From contig SCFE01000002.1 of NCBI GenBank assembly GCA_004352715.1, positions 3,846,867 to 3,910,866 of the forward strand: a DNA stretch of 64,000 nt. The letters run 5' to 3'. Of this stretch, positions 1 to 9,780 are shown piece after piece. This DNA comes from Hofstenia miamia. Its lineage: Eukaryota; Xenacoelomorpha; Acoela. Numbering within the stretch: position 1 is the stretch's first letter; every line of letters starts with the position of its first letter. Under the pieces are notes generated by a model that saw only the letters and a list, made by a program, of their open reading frames with translations, was not told the DNA's origin and ran no database searches. The position numbers and the translations under genes were made by a program.

Positions 1-1205
1 AAGACGATTGGTGTTACAATATAAAATTGCATATGTATGTGAATTTGTTAATGCATGTATAACATACAATGTATTTGAAAGTGACTAAAGTAGCGTGCAC
101 GTTTACAACTTTGCGCGCAACAAATCTCGATTTAATGAGGCGCACAAGAAAAGTTGTGTGTACGCGATTCCAACTTTGTTGTGAACTTTTAATTCAATAA
201 TTTATTTCTGAGGAGAGCACAATTTACGTTTTGTAACAAACTACTTTTCTTTAATAAAAATATAGCTACAAATGAAGAAAATTATTGTAATTAATTAACA
301 GATGACATAATTATTATATATTATAATAACAATTTTTAAATTAGTGCTATTAATTTTTTAAAATATTTTTTACTTTTGCATCCCATAATCTTCCTCTGTT
401 TCAATAATTGTAATATTCATTGATTCTTGTATGCAGGGTTTTTCGCATTCACACAACGTACCCTCTGACGCATAGTTTGAATTACTCATTGTTTACTTTT
501 CGAATATAGTAAGAATGTGGACACATGATAAAGAGGTTGAATCAATTCAATTAATAGAAGGCAAACCCTGTCTATAGAACATAGTGTCCTGAGTATGAGC
601 ACTCGAAGAATTACCCTATAAGCCTATCAGTTGGTGAAATAAAAAAGCTTTGTTGCTTTTGCAAGTAACTTCCCAAATAATTCAAAAGGAAATCGAAATG
701 ATCAGTAGTCATTCTATAAAAATTCGCAAAACATGTTTCATCTGATCAACACAGCTCACTTGTCAATGAACTTGTTACACCATACATGTATCTTTTGAAA
801 ATCCATTCTTTGGTCAATAATTTTTTAGATTTCTTACAATTTTGTCGTTTCTTATTGTCACAAACTGCAATTAGGCATGTTGATATAGCTCAATTCATTC
901 TGACAGAAACAATTTACCCGTCCATTTTTATTACATAACTGATTTAAATTGCACAAGGTGCTTTCAAAACTGTCTTTTTCCTTAAGACTGCTTCACTGTA
1001 TTGGTTGTAGTGTAATTTACTGGTAGACTTAATTAAGAAAAATGGCAATACATATAATTCAACTAAAAAGTTGTGGGGAAAGTTGTAGGTGTGCACGCTA
1101 CTTAAAAGTCGTAATTTGTTTTTTTAATAGCATATTTGAATTACAGGTATCCATTTAAGCTACTTTCCGTAAAAATTCACTAATTTGTTAAAATAAATTT
1201 ACTAC
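1..1205. other. AT-rich stretch, probably intron or 3' flank of the RhoGEF gene
   Basis: No exon continuing the RhoGEF could be identified. One minus-strand short ORF is listed separately (370-489). Otherwise I see only AT-rich sequence. Confidence 0.4.
370..489 (-). CDS. Candidate 39-codon ORF with Cys-Glu-Cys motif
   Basis: ATG at 489-487 to TAA at 372-370. The product is acidic and polar with a CECEKPC cluster and an ETEED stretch; the flanks are much more AT-rich. It could be a terminal exon of the gene upstream, a small separate gene, or chance. No family is recognised. Confidence 0.25.
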   Translation of the reverse strand: MSNSNYASEGTLCECEKPCIQESMNITIIETEEDYGMQK

Positions 1206-1321
1206 CTTGTAAGAGTAGTTTAATTTTCGCACAATATTTTGAATTTCCTCAATATGGGAAATGTCTTGCTGAATATTGTCCCTTTCGCCCAAAAGCTTAG
1301 ATGGCACGCCGGACATTAGAC
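1206..1321 (-). CDS. RhoGEF exon 8 (post-PH helical segment)
   Basis: A 116-base exon from TTGTTTTAG to AAG|GTAGTA. It reads a Pro-containing turn and then an amphipathic helix with Ile-Gln-Gln-Asp-Ile and Ile-Val-Arg-Lys-Leu, ending NYSYK. The segment corresponds to the helix that follows the PH-like domain in ARHGEF10-type proteins. The next exon should lie below base 1206, but I could not find it. Confidence 0.8.
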
Positions 1322-1361
1322 CTAAAACAATTAAAATCAAGTGGAAATAACACATTCTTAC

Positions 1362-1456
1362 CATTGCGAAATGCGTATTCAGCAGACATGATCGAAATCT
1401 GATTTATGGGTATGTGCCAAGAAATGAGAAACTTTTCATTCCCATTGTTGTTAAAC
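1362..1456 (-). CDS. RhoGEF exon 7 (PH-like domain, second half)
   Basis: A 95-base exon between TTTATAG and AATG|GTAAGA. Its first G completes the Trp codon of exon 6, and its last G pairs with GT of exon 8 to give Gly. It reads FLISWHIPINQISIMSAEY, matching the Lys/Ser-Trp-x-x-Pro-Leu/Ile strand of DH-associated PH domains. The fit of phases on both sides is strong support for an exon this short. Confidence 0.85.
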
Positions 1457-2806
1457 CTATAAATTTATGAATAAACCCGCTATATATAAACTAGTAAAAG
1501 AACTTCTTTGTATAACCCGAGAATATTGAAAAAATTATTCATGATTCAAGTACATAAATTATAAAAAAACAATATACACTGAGTTCAACGATTAAAAAGA
1601 TTTTAGTAAACGATTATCATTGGCAAATAGCTTAGTTACTTATAAAAATGAGTGTAATGCACAATGGGAAATATAAAATATTAAAACTATTTCATGAATT
1701 TATAAAGAAAAACAAAATAAAACAAACAAATTTCCATATGGATCTGCTGGCCCTCAATGGTCGTTAGATTGATCTGGGGATGTATACGAAACGTGTTGTG
1801 TCAAAATCCCTTTTCAAATAACATACCTCAGCAAAATAATAAATAAGTTAAGTTTCTTTTTACTGGGCCTTGAACTCCATTCTATGCAATAATATTTTTG
1901 ACAAAAAGTTAAACGGCTATAACTCACGAACAAATAGCGGTATTCAATGTGTGAAAGTGCAACATGAGTTTTTCCTCGCTTACTTACGTTTTAAAATTCT
2001 ACCCGATCGGACCCCTTGTGGGCAGTCTTTTCCGCGAATTCTAAGGCCCAACCTCTAGACCACTGACTTTTTAGCACAGCGAATATCAATAGGGCTTAGG
2101 CGGCGGCCAATCTACAGAGTAAGGAGATAATTTGAATAAATCTTAAGAAATCGGAATTTTCATTAAACGATTGCTAGTATTTTTAAGTACATCGGGCACA
2201 GCAAAACACTTTAGTACATATGTTCTAGAGATGTTCGCAGTAGAAATTTTCGTAGAACTTAACGTACCACAACAAAATTTTGCCACCGCCACAGAAATTT
2301 GACATTCATTGCGGTACGCCGCAATGAGACGTAAGCTACAGCGACTACACCTCTTTTTTTATTTTAAAATTTTTTCGGTTTAACAAGTCTGTCAAAGGTT
2401 AGAGTTAAAACAGAGTTTTCAGTTTATAGTATTTAATACTTATATTCATCTTAAATTAGTTAATATTGATATTTCAACAGTAATTTTTTCTCAAACTCTC
2501 AATGTATTTTTTTGATAGACAGCTCATCGCGGTTCACTGAAATTAAAGTTGTACTAACCGCTACCGCGGTATACTTCGGTGTGCCGCATCGTGCACATCT
2601 CTAATATGTTACCCATTAAATGATTGACATTAACCAATAGATCCGTCAATATTCCATGAGTCCCAAATTTCACAATAGGCTTGGATACATTTGTTGCAAA
2701 ATGCAGGAAAACGGCTTATTGCTTTTAAAAGAACACTATCCGGAACAAACTGATTTTATACAATTCCCAGACGTAGCGCGAACACCCTATTTACAAGAAT
2801 ACGTAC

Positions 2807-2961
2807 CAAGATTTCTGTTGTGTTAGACAGATAAGTCTGTCAGTCAATAAAACGATTTTTTTCTTTTTTGGACGAGAATTGTTTGGATCATCAGTAACAT
2901 TCCATGCAAATATTTCATCTTGCCGCACATATGCCAGATCTCCGTATAAACACTTTTTAAA
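2807..2961 (-). CDS. RhoGEF exon 6 (PH-like domain, first half)
   Basis: The exon starts after CAATTTATTTTAG in phase 0 and ends TG|GTACGT with two bases of a Trp codon. It reads YGDLAYVRQDEIFAWNV, a Lys-rich turn and then KKIVLLTDRLICL, which fits the strand-turn-strand (K/R-x-x-x-LL-x-D-x-L-x-C) of PH domains next to DH domains. It overlaps a longer open run in another frame that I consider a shadow. Confidence 0.85.
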
Positions 2962-3077
2962 CTAAAATAAATTGTATTGAGCCATAGTAAATAGTATGGG
3001 TCCAAATAATCGAATATTAGAATACATTCGAAGCGTCGGTTAAATATAATTTGACAGCATGTCAAATATATTTTCGA

Positions 3078-3101
3078 TAATTATATATATATATATATAT
3101 A
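3078..3101. repeat. (TA)n microsatellite
   Basis: A run of TA dinucleotides in the intron between exons 6 and 5 of the RhoGEF gene; a second run lies at about 3392-3418 beside the exon 5 donor. Confidence 0.95.
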
Positions 3102-3385
3102 AAATCGAAAAGTGCATCTATAAGGCAATGAATGCAACTATCAGTTAATTTAATATTAAACACTATATTTTAGATTAGCAAGGCTGGCTTATATTTTGCA
3201 CTCAAAATTCTAACATTTGGAGCAAGCGAAGCAATTTCTCAGGACGGTGGTACTCCGCCAATATGAGCACATATCCTATTACATGATAAAGCTTCACACC
3301 TCGTTTCTTAATATTCAATGAGCTCATTTCAGAACTACCTAGACAAATCAAAACATTGTGTTAATAAAAAATTAATGTTTTAAAC

Positions 3386-3423
<38 letters not shown>

Positions 3424-3436
3424 AATATAAACATAC

Positions 3437-3604
3437 CATGTCCTTATTAGTTTCGACAGACTGCTGTAGTTGGTTGAGATCGCGAATAATTTCTTCACGT
3501 CCTTTGCTCTCATTTAGTTTAGTTGCAAGCTTATCTAATTTCTGAATCGCCATTTGCAAAGCAATACGATCCACATGTCCGACTGGACATTGTTTCAACA
3601 AATT
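3437..3604 (-). CDS. RhoGEF exon 5 (end of DH domain)
   Basis: A 168-base exon with acceptor TTTTTGTTTAG and donor GACATG|GTATGT, phase 0 at both ends. It continues exon 4 directly (LLMLLE then NLLKQCPVGHVDRIALQMAI) and gives the long last DH helix. The intron that follows opens with a (TA)n tract at 3392-3418. Confidence 0.9.
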
Positions 3605-3885
3605 CTAAACAAAAACACGTCAATGTAATGCATTCAATTATAACGAATGAGAAATTTAATATATCTTTTTAAATTGAAATGGAGGCTAATATGGATATAC
3701 ATGATACTCGGTAATGAACTTCAGTAGAATAATGCAAAGTATTTCATCAAGTTAATGTTTAAGACAAATAAAAAGTTAAATATAAACAAACTATTGCCTG
3801 CTTGTGATTTATGAGAACATACAGCACATAATTCATATAAACACCTGATACGAAGAGGAAAGCCCGATCAATCTGTATAACATAC

Positions 3886-4098
3886 CTCAAGGAGCATTAG
3901 TAATTGGGGGAATCTTTGTACAGGTTTCATTAGTAATGATTCCAACGATTGCTTATCAGCTGAATAGAGATTCTGCCGCATGTGTAAGAACTCCTTAAAA
4001 GCAGGCCTCTTTTCTTCTAATTGCTTATAACGCGCAACAGCGTAGGATTGATGATTAATGTATTCTGAATAATTCATATACACTTTGTCCTTCGAAAA
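3886..4098 (-). CDS. RhoGEF exon 4 (DH core)
   Basis: A 213-base, 71-codon exon follows TTTCAATTTAG and ends at GAG|GTATGT; both ends are phase 0. It carries the most diagnostic DH helix, with the motif LLMKPVQRFPQ followed by LLMLLE, preceded by Tyr-Ser-Glu-Tyr-Ile-Asn and a Phe-Leu-x-x-Arg-Gln helix. The Pro-Val-Gln-Arg-Phe-Pro segment is the part of RhoGEFs that contacts the GTPase switch region. Confidence 0.92.
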
Positions 4099-4550
4099 CT
4101 AAATTGAAATGTTTAAATTCAATACTAAAATGAACTTATGTGACATGGAAATGAAGCCATTTATGCATTTTTATCCCTTTCAGTGACACAGCAACAATTT
4201 ATGTTTACATTTTACATTTCAAACTTCTTTTGCTAGAAATGGGTGCCTATTTTATCGCAGAAAAATCGTCAACACTGGAACAAAGACTGCAAATATCAAA
4301 CAAAAAACTTGGTTCACTACAATAAATTTTCAGGTCGATTGTCATTTTGATAAAAGTAAGGAAAATCTAGCAGAATTTATATTCAATAGTTTGAACACAA
4401 CCACCTAAGTGTAAGAACAGCACACAGGACAATAATGTTTCTGAATACGCGATAGATCTTGTTTTCGAGTGTTGAAAGCACAATGACTAAGACATCTTGT
4501 GGATTGTCTAAATCAATAATAACAACTAAAATATTGTGAAAAAAGAAACT

Positions 4551-4658
4551 TTTCCATTTAGTTCAGTTCAGTTAAAAACTGCAATCGGTAGATCTGCCAA
4601 CGGCTTTCCATTTAGTTCAGTTCAGTTAAAAACTGCAATTGGTAGATCTGCCAACGGC
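4551..4658. repeat. 54-bp tandem duplication, 2 copies
   Basis: Copies at 4551-4604 and 4605-4658 differ by one C/T. Both start TTTCCATTTAGTTCAG and end in GCCAACGGC. They lie in the intron between RhoGEF exons 3 and 4. Confidence 0.9.
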
Positions 4659-4959
4659 GGACAATTAAAAACAATATAACAATTTGATGCAGAAGAACAG
4701 TCAAAACATCGGAATATAAAGAATTCGTAGCATCTGAAGATCCTTCCTTCATAGTCAAATCACCTCTCATGTGTTTGAAGGGTCATTTTACCAGGTTATG
4801 GTTAAAAACGCGAAAAAATAATCTCTAATACATGAATTAAACAGCATGCGGCTCATTATTAAAAAAACAGCTAAGTTGGAACTTAGAATTCTAAATACAG
4901 AAATCTAACATTTTAAATGAAAAAATTAGTTCAGCAATGCTTAAAGAAAATTGGCTTAC

Positions 4960-5047
4960 TGCGGCAGAAATAGTGTTTCCACATTTTTCTTCTTTGTCCC
5001 ATTCATTAGCATCTATACCGAGTGCAATTTGAGCAGACCAGTGATCC
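4960..5047 (-). CDS. RhoGEF exon 3, 5' part lost in the assembly
   Basis: Twenty-nine codons (beginning DHWSAQIALGIDANEWDKEE) end in GCA|GTAAGC in phase 0. They match the middle of a DH domain, where family members have an IAL-x-x-x-x-x-EWD stretch. The exon runs into the single N at 5048 and then a (TA)n tract, so its start, and roughly 30 residues of DH sequence expected between exons 2 and 3, are missing. It joins exon 4 in frame. Confidence 0.8.
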
Positions 5048-5634
5048 NTATATATATATATATTTATATATACATTAAATTTTTAGCATCCTATTAATTT
5101 AAATGACTTAAACTGTTGAACTAAATTGATTAGTAAAATACAAACACTAATGATCCCATATTCTTAAATTGCAAATTTAATGAGTAGACTTTTGCCATTT
5201 TTTCTTTGTAATTTCCTTCATTATTTATCTGTTCATTTGAAGTTTTCAAGATCAATCAGAAGTGCTATTAGTCAAAACCACTTCGCGGTCTTAAATTTTG
5301 CTGAAAGCCACATACAGTTGCAAACATTGAATTATGATAAACCTATCAACATTGATTCTTCGTTTCATGCAATTAAACAAAATACGCATTTTGTTTTTTG
5401 CTACTTTTTCGGTAGAAAGTCCGTTTTGAAATACGAAAAGATGAATTCCAAAAATCATTTTCCAAACTTTCAATAAAGTTCTATACGAATTAAAATAAAA
5501 CTTTGAAAAACACATTTAAAAAGCATGTTTAAAACACGATTTCAGTTTATACGTTGACAATAGCAATTATCTTAACAACAAATACATAATTAAATGAAAA
5601 TTAATAGATAATGTTAAATGAAGGATTAACTTAC

Positions 5635-5856
5635 AAGTAATCTTTCCAGTGAAAAAATATAATTTTGTTCGTTGGATAAAAGTTCTTGAAATAAATGTCT
5701 CCGTTTACGTGCCTGCTTAGAAAGATTTTCGGGTTCCGGGCCTAACTTTGCTATTCTTTGTTTCGCTCTCGCTAGTGGCTTATCAGTGTCCTCTGAAATG
5801 TCTTCATAACTCATATCTAAAAATAATGAAAATATAGAAACTTTCAATTTCAAAAC
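5635..5856 (-). CDS. RhoGEF exon 2 (start of DH domain)
   Basis: The exon encodes an acidic stretch (SYEDISEDTDK), a basic linker and the first DH helix (RRHLFQELLSNEQNYIFSLE), ending at CTT|GTAAGT in phase 0. Two acceptors are possible. CCAG at 5858-5857 keeps phase with exon 1 but adds a hydrophobic, intron-like leader. TTTTTAG at 5818-5817 gives a more sensible protein (exon 5635-5816) but needs a different upstream exon. The Glu-Gln-Asn-Tyr-Ile segment corresponds to the conserved E-x-x-Y of the first DH region. Confidence 0.8.
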
Positions 5857-5988
5857 CTGGAATAAATGTTCCCCTTTTTCTTCTTTGTAAATAACTAATA
5901 GTAGATTCTTCCAAAACCCCCTAAACTTATTGAATTATATAACACCAAATCGTTTGATTTTACGATATTTCAAATTTGCTGTACTTAC

Positions 5989-6056
5989 CGGAAAGTTATG
6001 AATATCCGCTTCAGCAAATTGTTCTGAGTCTGAAACTTTTTCATCTTCAGATTTTA
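5989..6056 (-). CDS. RhoGEF candidate exon 1 (acidic leader)
   Basis: A 68-base block follows a TTTTTAG acceptor next to a (TA)n tract and ends at CCG|GTAAGT. It reads about 22 residues rich in Glu, Asp and Ser (KSEDEKVSDSEQFAEADIHN). It starts in phase 2 and ends in phase 0. It is an exon candidate because of the clean splice sites and the acidic composition typical of the region before the DH domain. Joining it to the next exon requires the longer acceptor choice at 5856. Confidence 0.55.
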
Positions 6057-6064
6057 CTAAAAAT

Positions 6065-6069
<5 letters not shown>

Positions 6070-6126
<57 letters not shown>
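6070..6126. repeat. (TA)n microsatellite, longest uninterrupted run seen
   Basis: More than 25 TA units immediately upstream, on the minus strand, of the acceptor of RhoGEF candidate exon 1. Confidence 0.95.
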
Positions 6127-6127
<1 letters not shown>

Positions 6128-7726
6128 ACGGTGTGTCAAAATTACACTTTTTTCAAATTAACTTCGGTTCCATCCAAATTAGTGGAACTTTTATGCGTAG
6201 ATTACAAATCTGACCTATATTTAGTTCTGTATTAAATAAAGCCATTGACTGGCTTTTTAAATGTTAAGATATTTATTTGAACTGGTTTTATTGAAAATTT
6301 GCATTTACAAACGACCAAACATATTAATTTTATCTTGCAGGTTTATAATTGAAATGCAGCACATGTTGCAATATTCACTACTTCAGCAAATAATAAGAAG
6401 TGGCTTTTCTGTTCCATCTTGCATTGTTAACTTTGGATGGATATTTGGCAAATGAATTTTTCAATTTATTTCCTCATCTGCAGACCAAATTGAAGGAGGA
6501 GATTGTATTAATTTCGGCATTTTTTATTAGATGGATACCTGTCAATCTCATGTAATTCAATTTAGGTAAATTTCTTCATATTGTTGTTTGTAGTACTTCT
6601 AGTCACTGAAAAAATGCATTTGTATATTGGGTAATAAAGAGTATTTCTCGATTGTGGAAGTGTTTTCATTAATAATTTGCATGAGTTCTACCGTCTGCAA
6701 TAATGAAGTCTTTGCTAAAACTCAATTTTTTTTCTGTAAAATTTGCATTTCCAGAAATTCGTCTGATAGGTGTATATTAAAGAAGTCATTCTCTTCTTCA
6801 GAATAAGAAGAAGTATTAGATTGAAATCTTCATCCGTTTTTGCCTTTTAATCGAATCCCTTGGATAAATTTTGCTACAAACTTTCTTTGATGTACAATAA
6901 CTAATTCGTTTTCGTGCATGTCATAGCATACTATAATCTATTTTCTTTAGTTTTAAGGTTTGCACTTTTTAGAAACTCAAACAATTTTTTGGTATCAATA
7001 TTCCTGGAGTTAAGTATTTTTAAATTTCGATAAATTGTATCAAAGGGTTGAAAATCCATGTTTTTTAAGAGCCAACATTGTCCAACGCAGCTTGCAAGCA
7101 TCATTACAATAACCGTCGCATTTTTTCGTTGATTACAATAGGTTTGTAGTTTGTTCAAATATAAACTATTATTTCAGCAAAAGGAAAGAATTTTTTCAAA
7201 GATTAAATGAGTTCTAGAGTAAAAATTTTTCAAATTTCAAAAGTGAATGGCTCTTCTAAACAAACATTAAAGTTAAAGCTAGATTCATGTTCTACGTATA
7301 AAAGTTCCAAACTTGCACTGGGTTATCGAAACTTTCATATAAATATACAAAGTGTATACTTTCAATGTCATTACATAAAAAACATGGTAATATGGCCAAC
7401 AAAATAAAAACTTGTTTAATGACTTTAAATGTCGCTTAACCCTACACTACAATGTTCCTCAATTATGAGAAATGAGTAATTTACACATGCATAAAAAACA
7501 TGAAACATGAAATGTACCAGAGTTTACAGCGTTATTGCGGTACTCCATTGCTAAATTAAGGATTTACAAAAATATACTAAACAGGTACAAAACCAGCTCT
7601 TGCAAACGGGCTAACTTGTGTATTTGGCTTAGAGGGAGAAACTCTGGAAGATCTTTTCCTTCTGAGAGAACTACGGGCCACATTCTAAATTTCTAATTAC
7701 AGTATTCAAATTTTTGTCGAATTTTT
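6127..7726. other. No assigned gene; possible decayed minus-strand coding remnant
   Basis: The minus strand has fragmentary open runs (for example 6931-7158, 75 codons, and a stop-interrupted run below it to about 6130) in sequence that is less AT-biased than the flanks. The segment beginning at 6128 (ACGGTGTGTCAAAATTACAC) resembles the end of a DNA transposon. I could not assign a family. Confidence 0.25.
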
Positions 7727-7750
7727 ATTACCATTGATATTTGAGGAAAA

Positions 7751-8222
7751 TGATATATATATATATATATATATATTTAGAAACAATAGTGCTGAGCTTC
7801 ATATTTAATCGGTTTCGATTTACTAAATCATCATCAGATATACAAATTTTGTGTGAATTTATAAATTTACAATCAACTACACTTAATATTACAAATATTT
7901 AATGCTTGCTCTAAAATAAATGTAAAAAAGAACTAGTAGTTTTCTGTCTGTTTAATAATTTAGATATTTCAGCATGGTTAATAAATATTGCTTCTGCGAT
8001 TTTAGTATTTGAGGTTTTCATGATTATATTAAAATTTTCTGGTCTTGGTTGATGTAAATGTGTATAAATTTCTGATCTTAGGTGTCCCGAAAGATGTTCA
8101 TTAATTCTTGTTATAAAATGTCGCTTAGTTTCTCCGATGTAAGAATATTTACATTCTTCACAATCATATTTATATACAATGGAAGAAACTAGACATTTTT
8201 GGATGAATATATATATATATTC
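7751..8222 (-). mobile_element. Penelope-like element, 3' fragment, copy A
   Basis: A 5'-truncated fragment bounded on both sides by (TA)n tracts (7751-7776 and about 8206-8221). It holds the GIY-YIG ORF, then about 73 bases, then a hammerhead-like motif, then the left TA tract. Penelope-like elements encode an RT followed by a GIY-YIG endonuclease; here only the endonuclease end is left. Confidence 0.8.
7809..7838 (-). ncRNA. Hammerhead-like ribozyme motif of Penelope element, copy A
   Basis: The minus strand reads CTGATGA, then T, then a 5-bp hairpin GATTT-AGT-AAATC, then GAAACCG. CUGANGA and GAAA flanking stem II are the hammerhead core, and hammerheads are reported in Penelope-like elements. 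It lies about 73 bases after the GIY-YIG stop. The extra U after the core and the decayed stem III side leave activity uncertain. Confidence 0.45.
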
Positions 8223-8240
8223 ATTCAATGATCGTGTCAT
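7911..8240 (-). CDS. GIY-YIG endonuclease domain of a Penelope-like element, copy A
   Basis: A 109-codon frame whose first dozen residues are encoded by the TA tract and are not part of the original protein. Ile21-Val-Tyr23 and Tyr34-Ile-Gly36 are the two halves of the GIY-YIG motif. Cys27 and Cys30 form the CxxC between them that is typical of Penelope-like endonucleases. The TKRHFITRINEHL helix follows, with a conserved Arg and His, and a Glu lies in the IAEAIF segment near residue 83. The upstream RT is absent, so this is a dead fragment although the domain itself is unbroken. Confidence 0.85.
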   Translation of the reverse strand: MTRSLNEYIYIFIQKCLVSSIVYKYDCEECKYSYIGETKRHFITRINEHLSGHLRSEIYTHLHQPRPENFNIIMKTSNTKIAEAIFINHAEISKLLNRQKTTSSFLHLF

Positions 8241-8837
8241 ATATAAAAAATAATTTCGTCAAAAATTTTCTAATAGGGAACATCTTAGTGGTGAACAACT
8301 TGAGAAATCCATAACATGACGAATTCTGCTAGAATTTGCAAAGATATATCTTAATGTATTTTACTATTTTCCAGAAAGTGAGATTCTTAAATAGATTTCA
8401 CAAAATTGTCAATTAACTAAATAATACTTTGTGAAACCGTCATTTCCTCTTAGATATTATTTTATCTCATTCCTAAATTGGATAAATTTTGTACCTATGC
8501 CTAAAACGCGTGTTCCGTTTTTGCTATTTGCATAAGTGTTGTCAAACTTTGTCGTGCCGTCATTATTACATTTCTTTACAAAAACTTGTTACAGGGTAGT
8601 TCGCTATAATTCATGCAATCAGCGGAAAGTTTAAAATTGATGTTATCTTATTAATTCAATGCTATTTCAAAAAGATGTTAAAATGTAGTATGTTTTTGAT
8701 TGCATTATGTAAAACAAGCAAAGAACACTTTCCCTAGCCCAATAAAATTTANTTTATTACCATTGATATTTGAGGAAAATGATATATATATATATATATA
8801 TATATTTAGAAACAATAGTGCTGAGCTTCATATTTAA

Positions 8838-8867
8838 TCGGTTTCGATTTACTAAATCATCATCAGA
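8838..8867 (-). ncRNA. Hammerhead-like ribozyme motif, copy B
   Basis: Identical to the motif at 7809-7838, at the same spacing from its ORF, because it lies in the duplicated block. Confidence 0.4.
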
Positions 8868-8939
8868 TATACAAATTTTGTGTGAATTTATAAATTTACA
8901 ATCAACTACACTTAATATTACAAATATTTAATGCTTGCT

Positions 8940-9269
8940 CTAAAATAAATGTAAAAAAGAACTAGTAGTTTTCTGTCTGTTTAATAATTTAGATATTTCA
9001 GCATGGTTAATAAATATTGCTTCTGCGATTTTAGTATTTGAGGTTTTCATGATTATATTAAAATTTTCTGGTCTTGGTTGATGTAAATGTGTATAAATTT
9101 CTGATCTTAGGTGTCCCGAAAGATGTTCATTAATTCTTGTTATAAAATGTCGCTTAGTTTCTCCGATGTAAGAATATTTACATTCTTCACAATCATATTT
9201 ATATACAATGGAAGAAACTAGACATTTTTGGATGAATATATATATATATTCATTCAATGATCGTGTCAT
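8940..9269 (-). CDS. GIY-YIG endonuclease domain of a Penelope-like element, copy B
   Basis: Same 109-codon frame as copy A, inside the duplicated block. I found no amino-acid difference from copy A. It probably represents the same locus counted twice. Confidence 0.8.
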   Translation of the reverse strand: MTRSLNEYIYIFIQKCLVSSIVYKYDCEECKYSYIGETKRHFITRINEHLSGHLRSEIYTHLHQPRPENFNIIMKTSNTKIAEAIFINHAEISKLLNRQKTTSSFLHLF

Positions 9270-9780
9270 ATATAAAAAATAATTTCGTCAAAAATTTTCT
9301 AATAGGGAACATCTTAGTGGTGAACAACTTGAGAAATCCATAACATGACGAATTCTGCTAGAATTTGCAAAGATATATCTTAATGTATTTTACTATTTTC
9401 CAGAAAGTGAGATTCTTAAATAGATTTCACAAAATTGTCAATTAACTAAATAATACTTTGTGAAACCGTCATTTCCTCTTAGATATTATTTTATCTCATT
9501 CCTAAATTGGATAAATTTTGTACCTATGCCTAAAACGCGTGTTCCGTTTTTGCTATTTGCATAAGTGTTGTCAAACTTTGTCGTGCCGTCATTATTACAT
9601 TTCTTTACAAAAACTTGTTACAGGGTAGTTCGCTATAATTCATGCAATCAGCGGAAAGTTTAAAATTGATGTTATCTTATTAATTCAATGCTATTTCAAA
9701 AAGATGTTAAAATGTAGTATGTTTTTGATTGCATTATGTAAAACAAGCAAAGAACACTTTCCCTAGCCCAATAAAATTTA

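Larger units (their letters stand above)
1206..6056 (-). other. RhoGEF gene (ARHGEF10/ARHGEF17-type), partial, at least 8 exons
   Basis: Gene-level entry for the exons listed separately. Read on the minus strand, eight coding blocks with GT-AG borders give in order an acidic leader, the start of a DH domain, the DH core with its LLMKPVQRFPQ helix, a PH-like domain and a helical post-PH segment. RhoGEFs of this class catalyse GDP/GTP exchange on Rho GTPases through the DH domain. The order and the Gly-His-Val-Asp-Arg stretch after the Pro-Val-Gln-Arg-Phe-Pro helix fit the ARHGEF10/17 family, judged from memory and not by alignment. The phases of exons 4 to 8 join without conflict. Part of the DH domain is lost at the single-N join at 5048. 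The C-terminal beta-propeller expected for the family is not visible and would lie beyond base 1; the 5' end is also unresolved. Introns carry (TA)n tracts. Confidence 0.85.
7724..9780. repeat. 1.03 kb direct duplication across a single N
   Basis: 7724-8751 and 8753-9780 are essentially identical at an offset of 1029 and are separated only by the N at 8752. The duplicated unit contains the Penelope fragment and flank. Near-perfect identity of unique flanking sequence points to an assembly overlap rather than a true tandem repeat. Confidence 0.9.

Noticed and set aside
2844-3065. 73-codon minus frame as the coding frame at the PH region
   Set aside because: The alternative frame between good splice sites gives a PH-like strand pattern and joins both neighbours in phase.
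5180-5515. 98-codon plus frame and 74-codon minus frame in a RhoGEF intron
   Set aside because: They overlap on opposite strands, show no family features, and neither supplies the missing DH segment convincingly.
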